64,000 nucleotides of DNA from JBARDN01 sp963755705. Its GTDB lineage: Bacteria > Desulfobacterota > Binatia > Binatales > Binataceae. Every line of letters begins with the position of its first letter. Position 1 is the stretch's first letter. The stretch is from contig CAVWKW010000003.1 of the NCBI GenBank assembly GCA_963755705.1, positions 806,001-870,000 of the forward strand, read 5' to 3'. This document shows, piece after piece, positions 1 to 7,810 of the stretch. The notes beneath the pieces were generated by a model. The model was given only the letters and a program-made list of their open reading frames with translations, did not search any database and was not told the origin of the DNA. The position numbers were made by a program, and so were the translations under genes.

Positions 1-365
1 GAGAGCTTGTCGTAGCTGATCCCGAGGCGCGCGGCGACGCCAGGACGATATTCCTCGACGACGATATCGGCGCGCTGGGCCAGGCGCAGGAAGACCTCTT
101 TGCCGGGGCCGCTCTTGAGATTGAGCGCGATCGATTTTTTGTTGCGATTGAGCGCGTTAAACGGCGAACCGCCAAACGCCGCGGCCAGTCCCTGCGAGCC
201 GGCCTTGCCGGCCTGCTGCGCGCGGCGTCCCGTAGGAGCGCCGGGCTCTTCGATTTTGATTATGTCGGCGCCAAGGTCGCCCAGGAGCATCGTGCAGAAC
301 GGGCCGGGCGCGAGCTTGGTGAGATCGAGAACTTTAATTCCGGTGAGCGGAGGAGATACAGCCAT
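1..365 (-). CDS. CaiB/BaiF family (class III) CoA-transferase, N-terminal part
   Basis: Only the first ~121 codons lie in the window; the gene runs off the left edge. The ATG is at 365 and the protein opens MAVSPPLTGIKVLDLTKLAP, followed by GPFCTMLLGDLGADIIKIEE. This is the standard N-terminus of class III CoA-transferases, which move CoA between acyl groups through an aspartyl-CoA intermediate. A later LNRNKKSIALNLKS stretch fits the same family (usual form NRGKRSVALDLK). The catalytic Asp lies beyond the visible part, so the substrate (carnitine, formyl, bile acid, alpha-methylacyl) cannot be told. It is the distal gene visible on this strand; a hairpin-forming repeat sits just upstream. 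Confidence 0.85.
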   Translation of the reverse strand, partial: MAVSPPLTGIKVLDLTKLAPGPFCTMLLGDLGADIIKIEEPGAPTGRRAQQAGKAGSQGLAAAFGGSPFNALNRNKKSIALNLKSGPGKEVFLRLAQRADIVVEEYRPGVAARLGISYDKL

Positions 366-435
366 AATGCACAAGGTTTAGTGCGTTCCGGTGATCGGCG
401 CAAACCAAGATAAAGAAACCACCAACGCACCAGGC

Positions 436-525
436 GGCCACTAAGACACGAAGACACTAAAGAGGCCTTTCCCTCAGGAAAGTCCTTTGGAGCTCTTTTC
501 TTAGTGTCTTTGTGTCTTCGTGGCC
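436..525. repeat. Imperfect inverted repeat (about 30-bp arms) in the 366-536 gap
   Basis: Left arm 436-466 begins GGCCACTAAGACACGAAGAC. The reverse complement of the right arm, 495-525, begins GGCCACGAAGACACAAAGAC. About 26 of the first 30 positions agree. Folded, it makes a long hairpin with a ~28-nt loop. It lies between the BtuF-like gene and the CoA-transferase, both transcribed leftward. The gap 366-536 holds no gene; the repeat is its main content. Similar 'cacgaagacac' repeats are known, from memory, in many environmental genomes. It resembles a non-autonomous mobile or REP-like unit rather than a simple terminator. Confidence 0.7.
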
Positions 526-536
526 GGTCGATCTTT

Positions 537-1370
537 CTACAGCACTGCCGCGCGGACCCTTGCCAAGCGGGCGGCCAGGGACTTGAGTCCTTCGACCATG
601 TGGACACCGTACCAATGGAGGTCGCGGCCGCTCACGATCAGGACGCGGCGCGACAGGCCGGGCGGAAGCGTGGTGCGCAATTCTTCGACGTCGCTTTCGG
701 CGAAATCATACGGCTCGTCGGGCAGCAACACGATGTCGGGTCGCAGGTCGAGCGCCTGCTCGAGCGTGGTCATCGGATAGCGCTCACCGGCGGACGCGTA
801 GATATTGTTGTATCCGAGCATCCGCAGCACGTCGTGCGCATAAGTGTCGGCGTTAAACGCCATCCAGGGTTTTTTCCAAATCGGACAAAAGACGCGCAGG
901 CGGAGCTTGGCCCACACGCCCATGCCGGCTTCGATCTCGCTAACGGTGAGAGTAATTTCGCGGGCGAGCGCACCGGCTTCGGGCTCGCATCCGGTGGCGC
1001 GGCCGATTTTCAGCAGCGATTCGACCGCGGCCGGGACGGTCCGCGGGTAGGTGGTCATCACGGCGATTCCCTGCGCGCGCATCCGTTCGACGTCCTCGCG
1101 CCGGTTCTCTTCGGCGTTGGCGATGATCAAATCGGGATGCAGATTCGCGATCGCGCGCAGATCAGGATTTTTGGTCCCGCCGATTTTAGCGATCGGCGCA
1201 ACCTCTTTCTCCGGCGAGACGCAGAACTTGGTCACGCCGACGACACGGTCGCCGATTCCGAGTGCGAACAGCGTTTCGGTCCAGCTCGGCACCAGCGAAA
1301 TAATCCGGCGCGGAGGAGCTTGCAGCTCGACCCGAAAACCGAGGTCATCGACGATTTGATTTTGCGCCAT
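537..1370 (-). CDS. BtuF/TroA-like substrate-binding protein (cobalamin or metal-chelate type)
   Basis: A 277-residue protein of the helical-backbone metal-receptor superfamily. It opens with PPRRIISLVPSWTETLFALG and continues with GDRVVGVTKFC, KIGGTKNPDLRAI and HPDLIIANAEENRREDVE, the typical first lobe of BtuF-like proteins. The second lobe includes DLRPDIVLLPDEPYDF. No signal peptide or lipobox is visible at the chosen ATG, so it may be cytoplasmic or missing its export signal. It follows the small membrane protein gene by 8 bp, so it is probably co-transcribed with that gene and the flavoprotein upstream. No BtuC or BtuD gene is adjacent, so a transport role is inferred from fold only. 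Confidence 0.75.
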   Translation of the reverse strand: MAQNQIVDDLGFRVELQAPPRRIISLVPSWTETLFALGIGDRVVGVTKFCVSPEKEVAPIAKIGGTKNPDLRAIANLHPDLIIANAEENRREDVERMRAQGIAVMTTYPRTVPAAVESLLKIGRATGCEPEAGALAREITLTVSEIEAGMGVWAKLRLRVFCPIWKKPWMAFNADTYAHDVLRMLGYNNIYASAGERYPMTTLEQALDLRPDIVLLPDEPYDFAESDVEELRTTLPPGLSRRVLIVSGRDLHWYGVHMVEGLKSLAARLARVRAAVL

Positions 1371-1378
1371 CGCCGAGG

Positions 1379-1618
1379 CTACCGGGCCTTATTCTTGAGC
1401 GTGTCATCGAGTTGCTTGCGGTCGCTCGCGGAGAGATCTTCGCTCGGCATCGCGGCCGGCGCGATCGCGGGATTATCCGGCGGGCGATAGGCGAGGTAGT
1501 GAATCGCTTTGGGCATCAACGTGCGGCGCACCACGAACCCGGCGATCAGAACGATGATCGCGATAAGCAGCAAGATGCCGGGTCCGCGCCCGCGCCGCTT
1601 CTTTCTTTTCTTCGCCAT
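1379..1618 (-). CDS. Small single-pass membrane protein, function unknown
   Basis: A 79-residue protein with a very basic N-terminus (MAKKRKKRRGRG), one hydrophobic helix (about residues 13-32) and a polar C-terminal tail containing SEDLSASDRKQLDDTLKN. A TTG at 1621 directly precedes the ATG at 1618; I prefer the ATG. It sits 12 bp after the stop of the geranylgeranyl-reductase-like gene and 8 bp before the BtuF-like gene, so it is in a tight three-gene unit. I do not recognise a family. The layout suggests an N-in, C-out small envelope protein. Confidence 0.6.
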   Translation of the reverse strand: MAKKRKKRRGRGPGILLLIAIIVLIAGFVVRRTLMPKAIHYLAYRPPDNPAIAPAAMPSEDLSASDRKQLDDTLKNKAR

Positions 1619-1630
1619 CAATTCACAAAT

Positions 1631-2866
1631 TTATCTGACCGGCGCGCCCGATAGAATCTCGCGCAACCATCGCGCGACCAGAGTACGGGTCGGACGCTCG
1701 TCGGTGTGATGAGCGCCGTTGTACCAATCGACGCCGATGTCCTGCGCGCGGCGGCTCATCCGCGCCATCCGGAAATACATCCGATGGCGCGGTCCGTAAA
1801 AATGGCGCGCGGCGAAGGAGAGCTTGCCGAGCTTGCGGCCGACCGCGCCGCGATGCAGCGCGCGATCATAGGCGGCGAGTGCGCGCGAATTTCCTCCGAG
1901 CATTTCCGCTACCGCGTTTGCGGCGAGTTTGCCGTGCTCGAACGCGCAGGAGATGCCCTCGCCCATCAGCGGATCGACTCCGGCGGCATCGCCGGCCAGA
2001 ATTACACGGCCGTTTACGTAGCGGTCGCGCGCGTCGAACCACCTTATTGGAAACGCGCGAAATGCCTGGGTTCGATTTTCGAGCGCCGCCAGCGGCAACT
2101 CGGGAAAAGCGGCGCGCAACTCGGTCAGCATCTGCGCCTGCTCGCCGCCGGCGGCACCCGACGCGCGCGGATGCTGATCGTAGATACCTACATTCAGATG
2201 CGGATTGCCGTCGATCAGGCACGGGAACGACCACGCATAGCCGGGGATACCCGCGCTGACACAGCGGAAGTCGAAGCAATAGCGCTGCTGCGCGAACTCG
2301 ACCGCGCTGCCCGGATCGGCGGGAATATCAGCCATCAGGGCGCGACCTATCGATTCCTTTCCCGCTCCAAAGACGGCGGCACGGACGCGGCTGCCGGAGC
2401 CGTCGGCACCGACCAGGACTTTGGCCTCGAACGCGCCGCGATCGGTTTCGACGCGGACGCGTTCAGCGTTCTGCGAGACAGCGAGCACGCGCGTGTGCTC
2501 GGCGAGCTCGAGTCCGGCGGCAAGCGCGGCGTTCGCGAGGTGCGCGTCGAACTGGTCGCGCCGGATGATCGTGCATAGCGGCTCCCCGCGATCGAGGATG
2601 ACCGAGCCAACCGGAGTGCGCGCCTCACCACGCATAACGGTGCATGCGGGAACGTCGAGCGGGACGCCAAGCTCCTCGAGCGCGAGAATGGTTTTGGGAA
2701 TGAGACCGCCCGCGCAGGTCTTGAAGCGGGGATGCGCGGATTTTTCGAGCGCGATCACCCGCCCCGCCAGCTCGGGCCGCGCGCGCATCAGGTAGAGCGC
2801 GGTGGCGAGGCCGGCGGGACCCGCGCCCGCGATAAGAACGTCGCACCTGTATACAGAAGCAGCCAC
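1631..2866 (-). CDS. Geranylgeranyl-reductase-family FAD-dependent oxidoreductase
   Basis: A 411-residue flavoprotein. The N-terminal dinucleotide-binding motif is VLIAGAGPAGLATALYL. It is followed by FKTCAGGLIPKTI, typical of the ChlP/geranylgeranyl-reductase subgroup, and VLVGADGSGSRVR. The second FAD motif is VILAGDAAGVDPLMGEGI near residue 290. The family saturates isoprenoid double bonds (phytyl chains, archaeal-type lipids, quinone side chains) or hydroxylates polycyclic substrates. The substrate cannot be read from sequence. A carotenoid oxygenase and a carotenoid-hydroxylase-like gene lie within 5 kb, so an isoprenoid substrate is plausible but inferred. It is the first gene of a leftward unit with two downstream genes. 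Confidence 0.85.
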   Translation of the reverse strand: MAASVYRCDVLIAGAGPAGLATALYLMRARPELAGRVIALEKSAHPRFKTCAGGLIPKTILALEELGVPLDVPACTVMRGEARTPVGSVILDRGEPLCTIIRRDQFDAHLANAALAAGLELAEHTRVLAVSQNAERVRVETDRGAFEAKVLVGADGSGSRVRAAVFGAGKESIGRALMADIPADPGSAVEFAQQRYCFDFRCVSAGIPGYAWSFPCLIDGNPHLNVGIYDQHPRASGAAGGEQAQMLTELRAAFPELPLAALENRTQAFRAFPIRWFDARDRYVNGRVILAGDAAGVDPLMGEGISCAFEHGKLAANAVAEMLGGNSRALAAYDRALHRGAVGRKLGKLSFAARHFYGPRHRMYFRMARMSRRAQDIGVDWYNGAHHTDERPTRTLVARWLREILSGAPVR

Positions 2867-2923
2867 CGGGAACTACCGGTAGCATCGCGATGCGTCCGGC
2901 GAAAGCGCGGGCGGCATCCAGCG

Positions 2924-2964
2924 CAAAATAAAACGACGGCGCCGCGTGTTTGCAGCGCCGCCGT
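2924..2964 (-). terminator. Rho-independent terminator of the htrA gene
   Basis: Read on the minus strand just after the HtrA stop, ACGGCGGCGC (2964-2955) can pair with GCGGCGCCGT (2945-2936). The stem is followed by CGTTTTATTTT, a U-rich tract ending near 2924. It separates htrA from the flavoprotein gene that starts at 2866. Confidence 0.7.
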
Positions 2965-2988
2965 ATCGAGGAATCCGAAGATGCGCGC

Positions 2989-4614
2989 TTAGTCGCCACC
3001 TCCGGGTTTGATCACGGTGTAGAGCGTCGCTTCGCCGCGCGCGATCAACAGCAACGCGGGTTTCTTGCTGGCCTGCACCGCCTTGGCTTTGGCGACGAAG
3101 TCCTTCACGTCGGCAACCTTCTCGCGATTTACTTCCAGGACGATATCGCCGGGCTGCAAACTCGCATCGGCTGCCGGGCTGTCGGGCGCGACCTGGCGGA
3201 CGACCACGCCCTTGTCGCGTTGCAGATGGAACTGCTGCGCGAGTTCCGGCGTAATATCACCGACCTGCATGCCCCAGCTTCCGCCTGGCTGTTCGGATTT
3301 CGCGCTGGCTACTTTTTGCTCTTTGAGCTCGCCGACTTTGACCGTCATCGTCAGCGGTTTGCCGTTGCGCAGCACCTCGACCGGGACGCTGGCATTGACT
3401 GGAGTCTCAGCTACCAATTCCGGCAGCTCGTGCTCGTCGTGAACCGCCTTGTTGTTGAACTTGACGATAATATCGCCGCGCTCGATTCCAGCCTTGGCGG
3501 CGGGACCGTCTTTGTCCGCGTTGGCGACCAGAGCGCCTTCGGCTTTGGGCAATCCAAAGGATTGCGCGAGGTCTTCGGTGACCTCCTGGATCTCGACCCC
3601 GAGCCATCCGCGGACCACGCGTCCGTGCGCCTTCAGCTGGTCCATCACGTTGCGCGCCATATCGATCGGAATTGCGAATCCGATTCCGTTGTTGGCACCG
3701 GTGCGGCTGTAGATAGCGGTATTGATTCCGATCACCTGGCCAGCGGTATTGAACAGCGGGCCGCCGGAGTTGCCGGGATTGATCGAGGCGTCGGTCTGCA
3801 GGAAATCGTCGTAGTTGCCGCCCAGGATGCGACCCTTGGCGCTGACGATTCCCGCTGTGACCGTGAGGGAAAAGCCGAACGGATTTCCGATCGCGATAAC
3901 CCAGTCGCCAACCTCGGTTGCGTCGGAATCTCCCAGCACTGCGGCGGGAAGCTGATCCTTGGTGTCGATCTTGATCAGCGCGAGATCGGTCTTGGGATCT
4001 TTGCCGATCACCTTGGCGGTGAATTCGCGTTTGTCCATCAGGGTGACGTGGATTTCCTCCGCGCCGCCAACCACGTGGTTGTTGGTCAGGATGTACCCGT
4101 CGGGCGATACGATTACGCCGGAGCCGAGTCCGTGCTGTTTGTACTCACGCGGAATCTGGCCAAAGAAACGGCGGAACTGCTCGAACGGATCGCCATTTCC
4201 ATTGCCCATACCGGGAGGCATCTGCGGGGGTCCGGCTCCCGGACCGCCTTCGTCACCACCGCCTCCTTCGTCACCGCCGCCGTCGCCTTCGTCGCCAGGT
4301 CCGCCGAAGCCGGAGCTCTTGACGTCCTGCACTACGGCGACGTTGACAACCGTCGGCATCACGCGCTTGACCAGCGGTGCAAATGAACCGATCGCGCCCG
4401 CGCGGCCCGCGCTCTCAGAGGTCTGCGGGGGAGTCTGCAGAGGAGGCCCTGATGCGACCGCGCTCATCGAGGAAACGGCTTGCGGCGCCGAAGAATCGGC
4501 TTTGGATGAATCCTTATCGCCGGAACTCCAGAACGGGAACGCGCCGGCACGCGCAAAAGCGATTATCAGTCCAAGTACCACGCCGCCCGCGATGGCGGCG
4601 ATTTTCCTAGCCAT
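2989..4614 (-). CDS. degP: DegP/HtrA-family periplasmic serine protease
   Basis: A 541-residue envelope quality-control protease. An N-terminal hydrophobic segment (residues 5-20) exports or anchors it. The trypsin-like domain shows the full triad: His180 in ILTNNHVV, Asp210 in DLALIKI and Ser283 in NPGNSGGPLF. Two PDZ domains follow (about 310-400 and 440-530), as in Do-type HtrA. Unusually, an acidic glycine-rich linker (residues 102-141) is inserted between the first beta strand and the EQFRRFFG loop. The start is well supported: GAGGAGG lies 5 nt upstream of the ATG. It is monocistronic, with its own terminator. The gene symbol is by family; degP, degQ and mucD cannot be told apart here. 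Confidence 0.93.
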   Translation of the reverse strand: MARKIAAIAGGVVLGLIIAFARAGAFPFWSSGDKDSSKADSSAPQAVSSMSAVASGPPLQTPPQTSESAGRAGAIGSFAPLVKRVMPTVVNVAVVQDVKSSGFGGPGDEGDGGGDEGGGGDEGGPGAGPPQMPPGMGNGNGDPFEQFRRFFGQIPREYKQHGLGSGVIVSPDGYILTNNHVVGGAEEIHVTLMDKREFTAKVIGKDPKTDLALIKIDTKDQLPAAVLGDSDATEVGDWVIAIGNPFGFSLTVTAGIVSAKGRILGGNYDDFLQTDASINPGNSGGPLFNTAGQVIGINTAIYSRTGANNGIGFAIPIDMARNVMDQLKAHGRVVRGWLGVEIQEVTEDLAQSFGLPKAEGALVANADKDGPAAKAGIERGDIIVKFNNKAVHDEHELPELVAETPVNASVPVEVLRNGKPLTMTVKVGELKEQKVASAKSEQPGGSWGMQVGDITPELAQQFHLQRDKGVVVRQVAPDSPAADASLQPGDIVLEVNREKVADVKDFVAKAKAVQASKKPALLLIARGEATLYTVIKPGGGD

Positions 4615-4921
4615 GCAAACCTCCTCGATTCCTGTGGTCAGCCCGAAAGGGGTAACCCTTGCAATATCGGACGATAAAAACGCGCCCGAAATTCAGGTTG
4701 CTCTAGAATACTAGAAGCAGCGCCAAGGTCTATACCGGAATCGTGCCGGATTGGTGATTTTTCCGGATCGGCCAGGGATCGGCCCGCGGTAACGGTTGTC
4801 GCAGTCAGAAATCGATTCCAGAGGTCTCTCACCCGCGCGTCACGGCGATTGCTAAAGGGAGCAATCACCGCGCCACGTACCCTCCCCCCAATCTTGTGGG
4901 GAGAGGGACAATCCGGTGGCG
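4615..4921. other. Intergenic region: htrA leader plus a G/C hairpin
   Basis: 307 bp without a gene. The part next to htrA (4615-4740) is its leader and presumed promoter. At 4880-4907 there is an 11-bp inverted repeat, CCCTCCCCCCA / TGGGGAGAGGG, just beyond the PadR stop. It has no U-tract on either strand, so it is either an atypical terminator or a dispersed palindrome. Nothing else is visible. Confidence 0.5.
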
Positions 4922-5611
4922 CTAGCGAGAGACCTGCTGCGGGCGGAAGAGCGAAACATTGCGCTCGAGCTCCGCCAGCGCCCAGTCGCACCAGCGCAGG
5001 TTCTCTTCCATCCAGCCGATCCCGTACTTCAGCGTGAAAAAAGAGAACATCACGTTGACGTCCGGATAGCGCTGGACGTGCGCGAAGAAGCCTCGCTCGA
5101 TTTCGCGCAACTCTTCCAGATAGTGGCCGGTCTCGCGCCGATGCTCCTCAAGCTGGGCGCGGGCTGCGTCGGCGCCGAGGTGTCCGAGAAACCGGGTCCG
5201 CAAGAGTGGCGGATACTTGAGCTTCATCTTCTCGAACGGGCTATGGAGCCATCGCGTGAGTGCGCGCTCGCCGGCCGGCGTGCTCGAAAACTCGCGCTTG
5301 TTCGGGCGCCCTTGCTGGATCACCTGCCGGCTCTTGATCCATCCTGCCGCTTCCATCCGCTCGAGCGTGGGATAAATCTGTCCCTGATGCGCATGCCAGA
5401 AATGACGCATCGAGAGCTCGAAGATCTTCACGATATCGTAGCCCGACACTCCGGGAGATTCCGAAACGAGTCCCAAAAGCGCGTACTCGAGTGACGATTT
5501 GATCGCGCCGGGACGCTCGCGCGCGGGCTCGATTGGCGCGGCGGCGCGCGCCGTACCGGAATCGAGTCCGGCGCGCGCCGCCCGCTTTGGCTTGGCCGCC
5601 AGCTTCTTCAT
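4922..5611 (-). CDS. PadR-family transcriptional regulator (first of two)
   Basis: A 229-residue protein starting at the ATG at 5611 (MKKLAAKPKRAAR). After a basic, Ala/Pro-rich tail of ~38 residues comes the PadR winged helix: LEYALLGLVSESPGVSGYDI, then FWHAHQGQIYPTLERMEAAGW and RPNKREFSSTPAGERALTRW. The C-terminal half is the helical dimerisation region. PadR proteins are usually small-molecule-responsive repressors. The reading frame stays open far upstream into the carotenoid oxygenase gene, but family alignment places the start at 5611. It begins 8 bp after the oxygenase stop, so the two are co-transcribed and it probably regulates that operon. Confidence 0.87.
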   Translation of the reverse strand: MKKLAAKPKRAARAGLDSGTARAAAPIEPARERPGAIKSSLEYALLGLVSESPGVSGYDIVKIFELSMRHFWHAHQGQIYPTLERMEAAGWIKSRQVIQQGRPNKREFSSTPAGERALTRWLHSPFEKMKLKYPPLLRTRFLGHLGADAARAQLEEHRRETGHYLEELREIERGFFAHVQRYPDVNVMFSFFTLKYGIGWMEENLRWCDWALAELERNVSLFRPQQVSR

Positions 5612-5619
5612 CTTCGAGG

Positions 5620-6981
5620 TCAGGCGGGCACCCAGTTGCCATGGAAACCGAACGGGACGCGATGAGGCGCCTTGACGCGCGCGACCGCCGTGCCGCCGAA
5701 ATCCTGCGCGTTCTGAATTACCATCTCGCTCGTGTTCTCGGCTCGATCGTACCAGACCGAGAGCACCCAGCCTTCGTCCTCGCCCGAGCTTGCGCTGCGC
5801 GGGACGAAGACCGGCTCGCCGGGCGTTTTGTTGCCACCGAGCGTCTGAAGTTCGTGCTTGCCGGTCTGGTAGTCGCGCTTGATCACGGAAGTGAAACCGA
5901 GCGCGCGATCTTTCTTGTCGGTGCCGCCGGCGAAATAGCCGTAGCGATGCTTCAGTCCGGCCCGGCGTTCGTCGAGGCGCGGGAACTCGCTCGAGGTGTC
6001 GTCGATCTGGCGATCGCGCATCGAGCCGTCTTTCAAGTTGAGGGTCCACTGCCACGGCATCGCCGGATCACCGAAGGAGTTGCCGCCCATGTTGAGCGAG
6101 TTGAGGCGGCATCCGTCGATCACGAGCGAGCCGTTTTCCTCATAAGCATTGAGAAAATGAAAAACGTAGAACGCGTCGGTGTGGAACCATTTGATCTCGC
6201 CGGACTTGCGATGCATCGCGCCGATCCTGGTCCCATGCTGCGGCTCCCAAGCCATCACGGGCAGACCCTTCGACGCGTTCTCGATCCGGAACACGGAAGG
6301 ACACACGAAGAAGATCGCGTAGTTATCCGTGGTGACGAAATCGTGCATCATCACCGGAAGACCGGAATCGATCGCGCGAGTCTCGAGCAGGTTGCCCGCC
6401 TTGTCGGCGCGGTACCACGTCGTATACGGCGGAAACGGCGAGTAGCCGAAGAACAGCAGATCGCCGTTTTTCGGATCGTACTTAGGATGCGCCGTTACCG
6501 GGCCGTTCACCTTGCCGCCAAAGCTGTACATCCCAACCGTTTCGAGCGTCTCGGGCTTGAGCTCGGTCGGCAGTCCGCCCTCCATCAGCGCGAGCAGCCG
6601 ATTTGCGTATCCGATAATATTGGTGTTGGCCTGATTCTTCATCGGCGGAACATCGGCCGGAACTTCGCGCATCATGCCGTCGATCAAACCGCCGTAGAGC
6701 GCGCGGCCATACTTCATCTCGGCCTTGAGTCCCTCGGTCTTGACGTAGCGATTGCGATAGGCCGCGCGGCCGTCGCGCAGCAGAAAGCCGTGGACCATGC
6801 CGTCGCCGTCGAACCAGTGGTAGCGGCCGGCAGGCTTGAACTGCGGATTAGGTCCGATCCGGTAGAGCGCGCCCGAAAGCTCGTGCGGAATTTCGCCTTC
6901 GACCTCGAGATCGTAGGCGTCGCCCTCCTCGCGCCAGGGAGCGTAGTTGCCGCTAAGGTATGGATTGTCAGAATTCCACAT
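5620..6981 (-). CDS. Carotenoid oxygenase (carotenoid/lignostilbene cleavage dioxygenase)
   Basis: A 453-residue non-haem iron dioxygenase. The signature RIGPNPQF followed by YHWFDGDGMVHGF is at the N-terminus. The four iron-ligand histidines are visible in TAHPKYDP, MMHDFVTT, FHTDAFYVFHF and the C-terminal GFHGNWVPA. The family cleaves carotenoid polyene chains, apocarotenoids or stilbenes with O2. The start at 6981 is chosen because GGAGG lies at a good distance and the family N-terminus (MWNSDNPYLSGNYAP) begins there; an in-frame upstream ATG at 7095 would overlap the predicted promoter. It is divergent from a carotenoid-hydroxylase-like gene and co-transcribed with a PadR gene. Confidence 0.93.
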   Translation of the reverse strand: MWNSDNPYLSGNYAPWREEGDAYDLEVEGEIPHELSGALYRIGPNPQFKPAGRYHWFDGDGMVHGFLLRDGRAAYRNRYVKTEGLKAEMKYGRALYGGLIDGMMREVPADVPPMKNQANTNIIGYANRLLALMEGGLPTELKPETLETVGMYSFGGKVNGPVTAHPKYDPKNGDLLFFGYSPFPPYTTWYRADKAGNLLETRAIDSGLPVMMHDFVTTDNYAIFFVCPSVFRIENASKGLPVMAWEPQHGTRIGAMHRKSGEIKWFHTDAFYVFHFLNAYEENGSLVIDGCRLNSLNMGGNSFGDPAMPWQWTLNLKDGSMRDRQIDDTSSEFPRLDERRAGLKHRYGYFAGGTDKKDRALGFTSVIKRDYQTGKHELQTLGGNKTPGEPVFVPRSASSGEDEGWVLSVWYDRAENTSEMVIQNAQDFGGTAVARVKAPHRVPFGFHGNWVPA

Positions 6982-7066
6982 CGGATGCGTCCTCCGTGAT
7001 TGTGATCTTTTTCGTTCGTCTGGGGGCACGGCTGAAAGCGCGCCTTCGTCTGTCATTACATTGTTG

Positions 7067-7102
7067 ATATAGTCTATTATTGAGGTATAGGTCAAGTACC
7101 TC
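7067..7102 (-). promoter_or_regulatory. Promoter and palindromic operator of the carotenoid oxygenase-padR unit
   Basis: On the minus strand TTGACC (7095-7090) and CTATAT (7072-7067) are 17 bp apart, a good sigma-70 pair placed ~85 bp upstream of the start codon. An inverted repeat GAGGTA / TACCTC (7082-7087 and 7097-7102) straddles the -35 box. That geometry suits a repressor site, most simply for the PadR protein encoded in the same unit. The assignment is inference. Confidence 0.5.
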
Positions 7103-7219
7103 GATCGTGACGGTCCGATAGGCGACCCACTCTTCTGATCGTGCAGTCCGGTGATTGCGTTCGGATGCAGTCGTGCGGTTGCGTTGCCGCTATTTTGGCG
7201 TGCGGATAGACTAGACGTT

Positions 7220-7741
7220 ATGCTCGTGCGCGTCGTTCTGTTTGCCGGCGGAGTCTTCGCCTGGAGCTTCGTCGAGTATGCGATTCACGGATGGCTCGGG
7301 CATCGGTTCCGTACCTTCGCGACTCCCCTGCACGCGGTGCATCATCAGGATCCTCATGCGGTGTTTACTGTCGGCGCATGGATACCAGTGACAGCGGTTA
7401 CGCTGGCGGCGGTTGCGATTTTTGGCAATTCGGCGGGCGTCTACGGGTTTTATGGGCTCGTCGCTGGATTCGTTCTGTACGAGGTTATTCACTACCGGAT
7501 TCATTTCGCGCATCCCTCGAATCGGTTCGAGGAGCGGCTGCGCGGACGGCATCTGGCGCATCATCTGCGCGTCCCCGACGCCATCTTCGGAGTCACGACG
7601 GCGCTGTGGGACCATGCATTTGGCACAGAACCTGCTGCCGATGAGCTTCGCCGAATTGAACGGGCGGCAGCCACGCTTCCTCCGCTGACCGGGGAGAGCA
7701 ACTGGCGGCGCGCGTTCGCGCTCACGGCGCGCCGGGCCTGA
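7220..7741 (+). CDS. Fatty-acid hydroxylase / carotene-hydroxylase-like membrane protein
   Basis: A 173-residue integral membrane protein with the histidine clusters of the di-iron hydroxylase superfamily: HGWLGH (HX4H), HAVHH (HX2HH), HYRIH and HLAHH. Two hydrophobic hairpins lie between the clusters. The length and spacing resemble CrtZ-type beta-carotene hydroxylases and small fatty-acid/sterol hydroxylases. The start at 7220 puts the first membrane segment (MLVRVVLFAGGVFAW) at the N-terminus; a GTG at 7151 would add 23 residues. Neither has a clear ribosome-binding site. It is transcribed divergently from the carotenoid oxygenase, which supports a carotenoid substrate, by inference. Confidence 0.8.
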   Translation: MLVRVVLFAGGVFAWSFVEYAIHGWLGHRFRTFATPLHAVHHQDPHAVFTVGAWIPVTAVTLAAVAIFGNSAGVYGFYGLVAGFVLYEVIHYRIHFAHPSNRFEERLRGRHLAHHLRVPDAIFGVTTALWDHAFGTEPAADELRRIERAAATLPPLTGESNWRRAFALTARRA

Positions 7742-7764
7742 AACGCTCGCGCGACGAATGCGCG

Positions 7765-7796
7765 ATAGCTTGACTCGTTATCTCAAGTCGAGCTAT
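7765..7796. promoter_or_regulatory. Palindromic operator candidate upstream of the second padR gene
   Basis: The arms ATAGCTTGACT (7765-7775) and AGTCGAGCTAT (7786-7796) pair at 10 of 11 positions around a 10-bp centre. The left arm contains TTGACT, a possible -35 box. The site ends 14 bp before the ATG of the PadR gene at 7811. This is the expected place for autoregulation of the PadR-exporter operon. Confidence 0.55.
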
Positions 7797-7810
7797 TGGG
7801 TCGATACGTT

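Noticed and set aside
5612..6055. N-terminal extension of the first PadR protein into the carotenoid oxygenase gene
   Set aside because: The frame is open upstream, but the sequence is arginine-rich shadow text of the oxygenase; the family core and a good start are at 5611.
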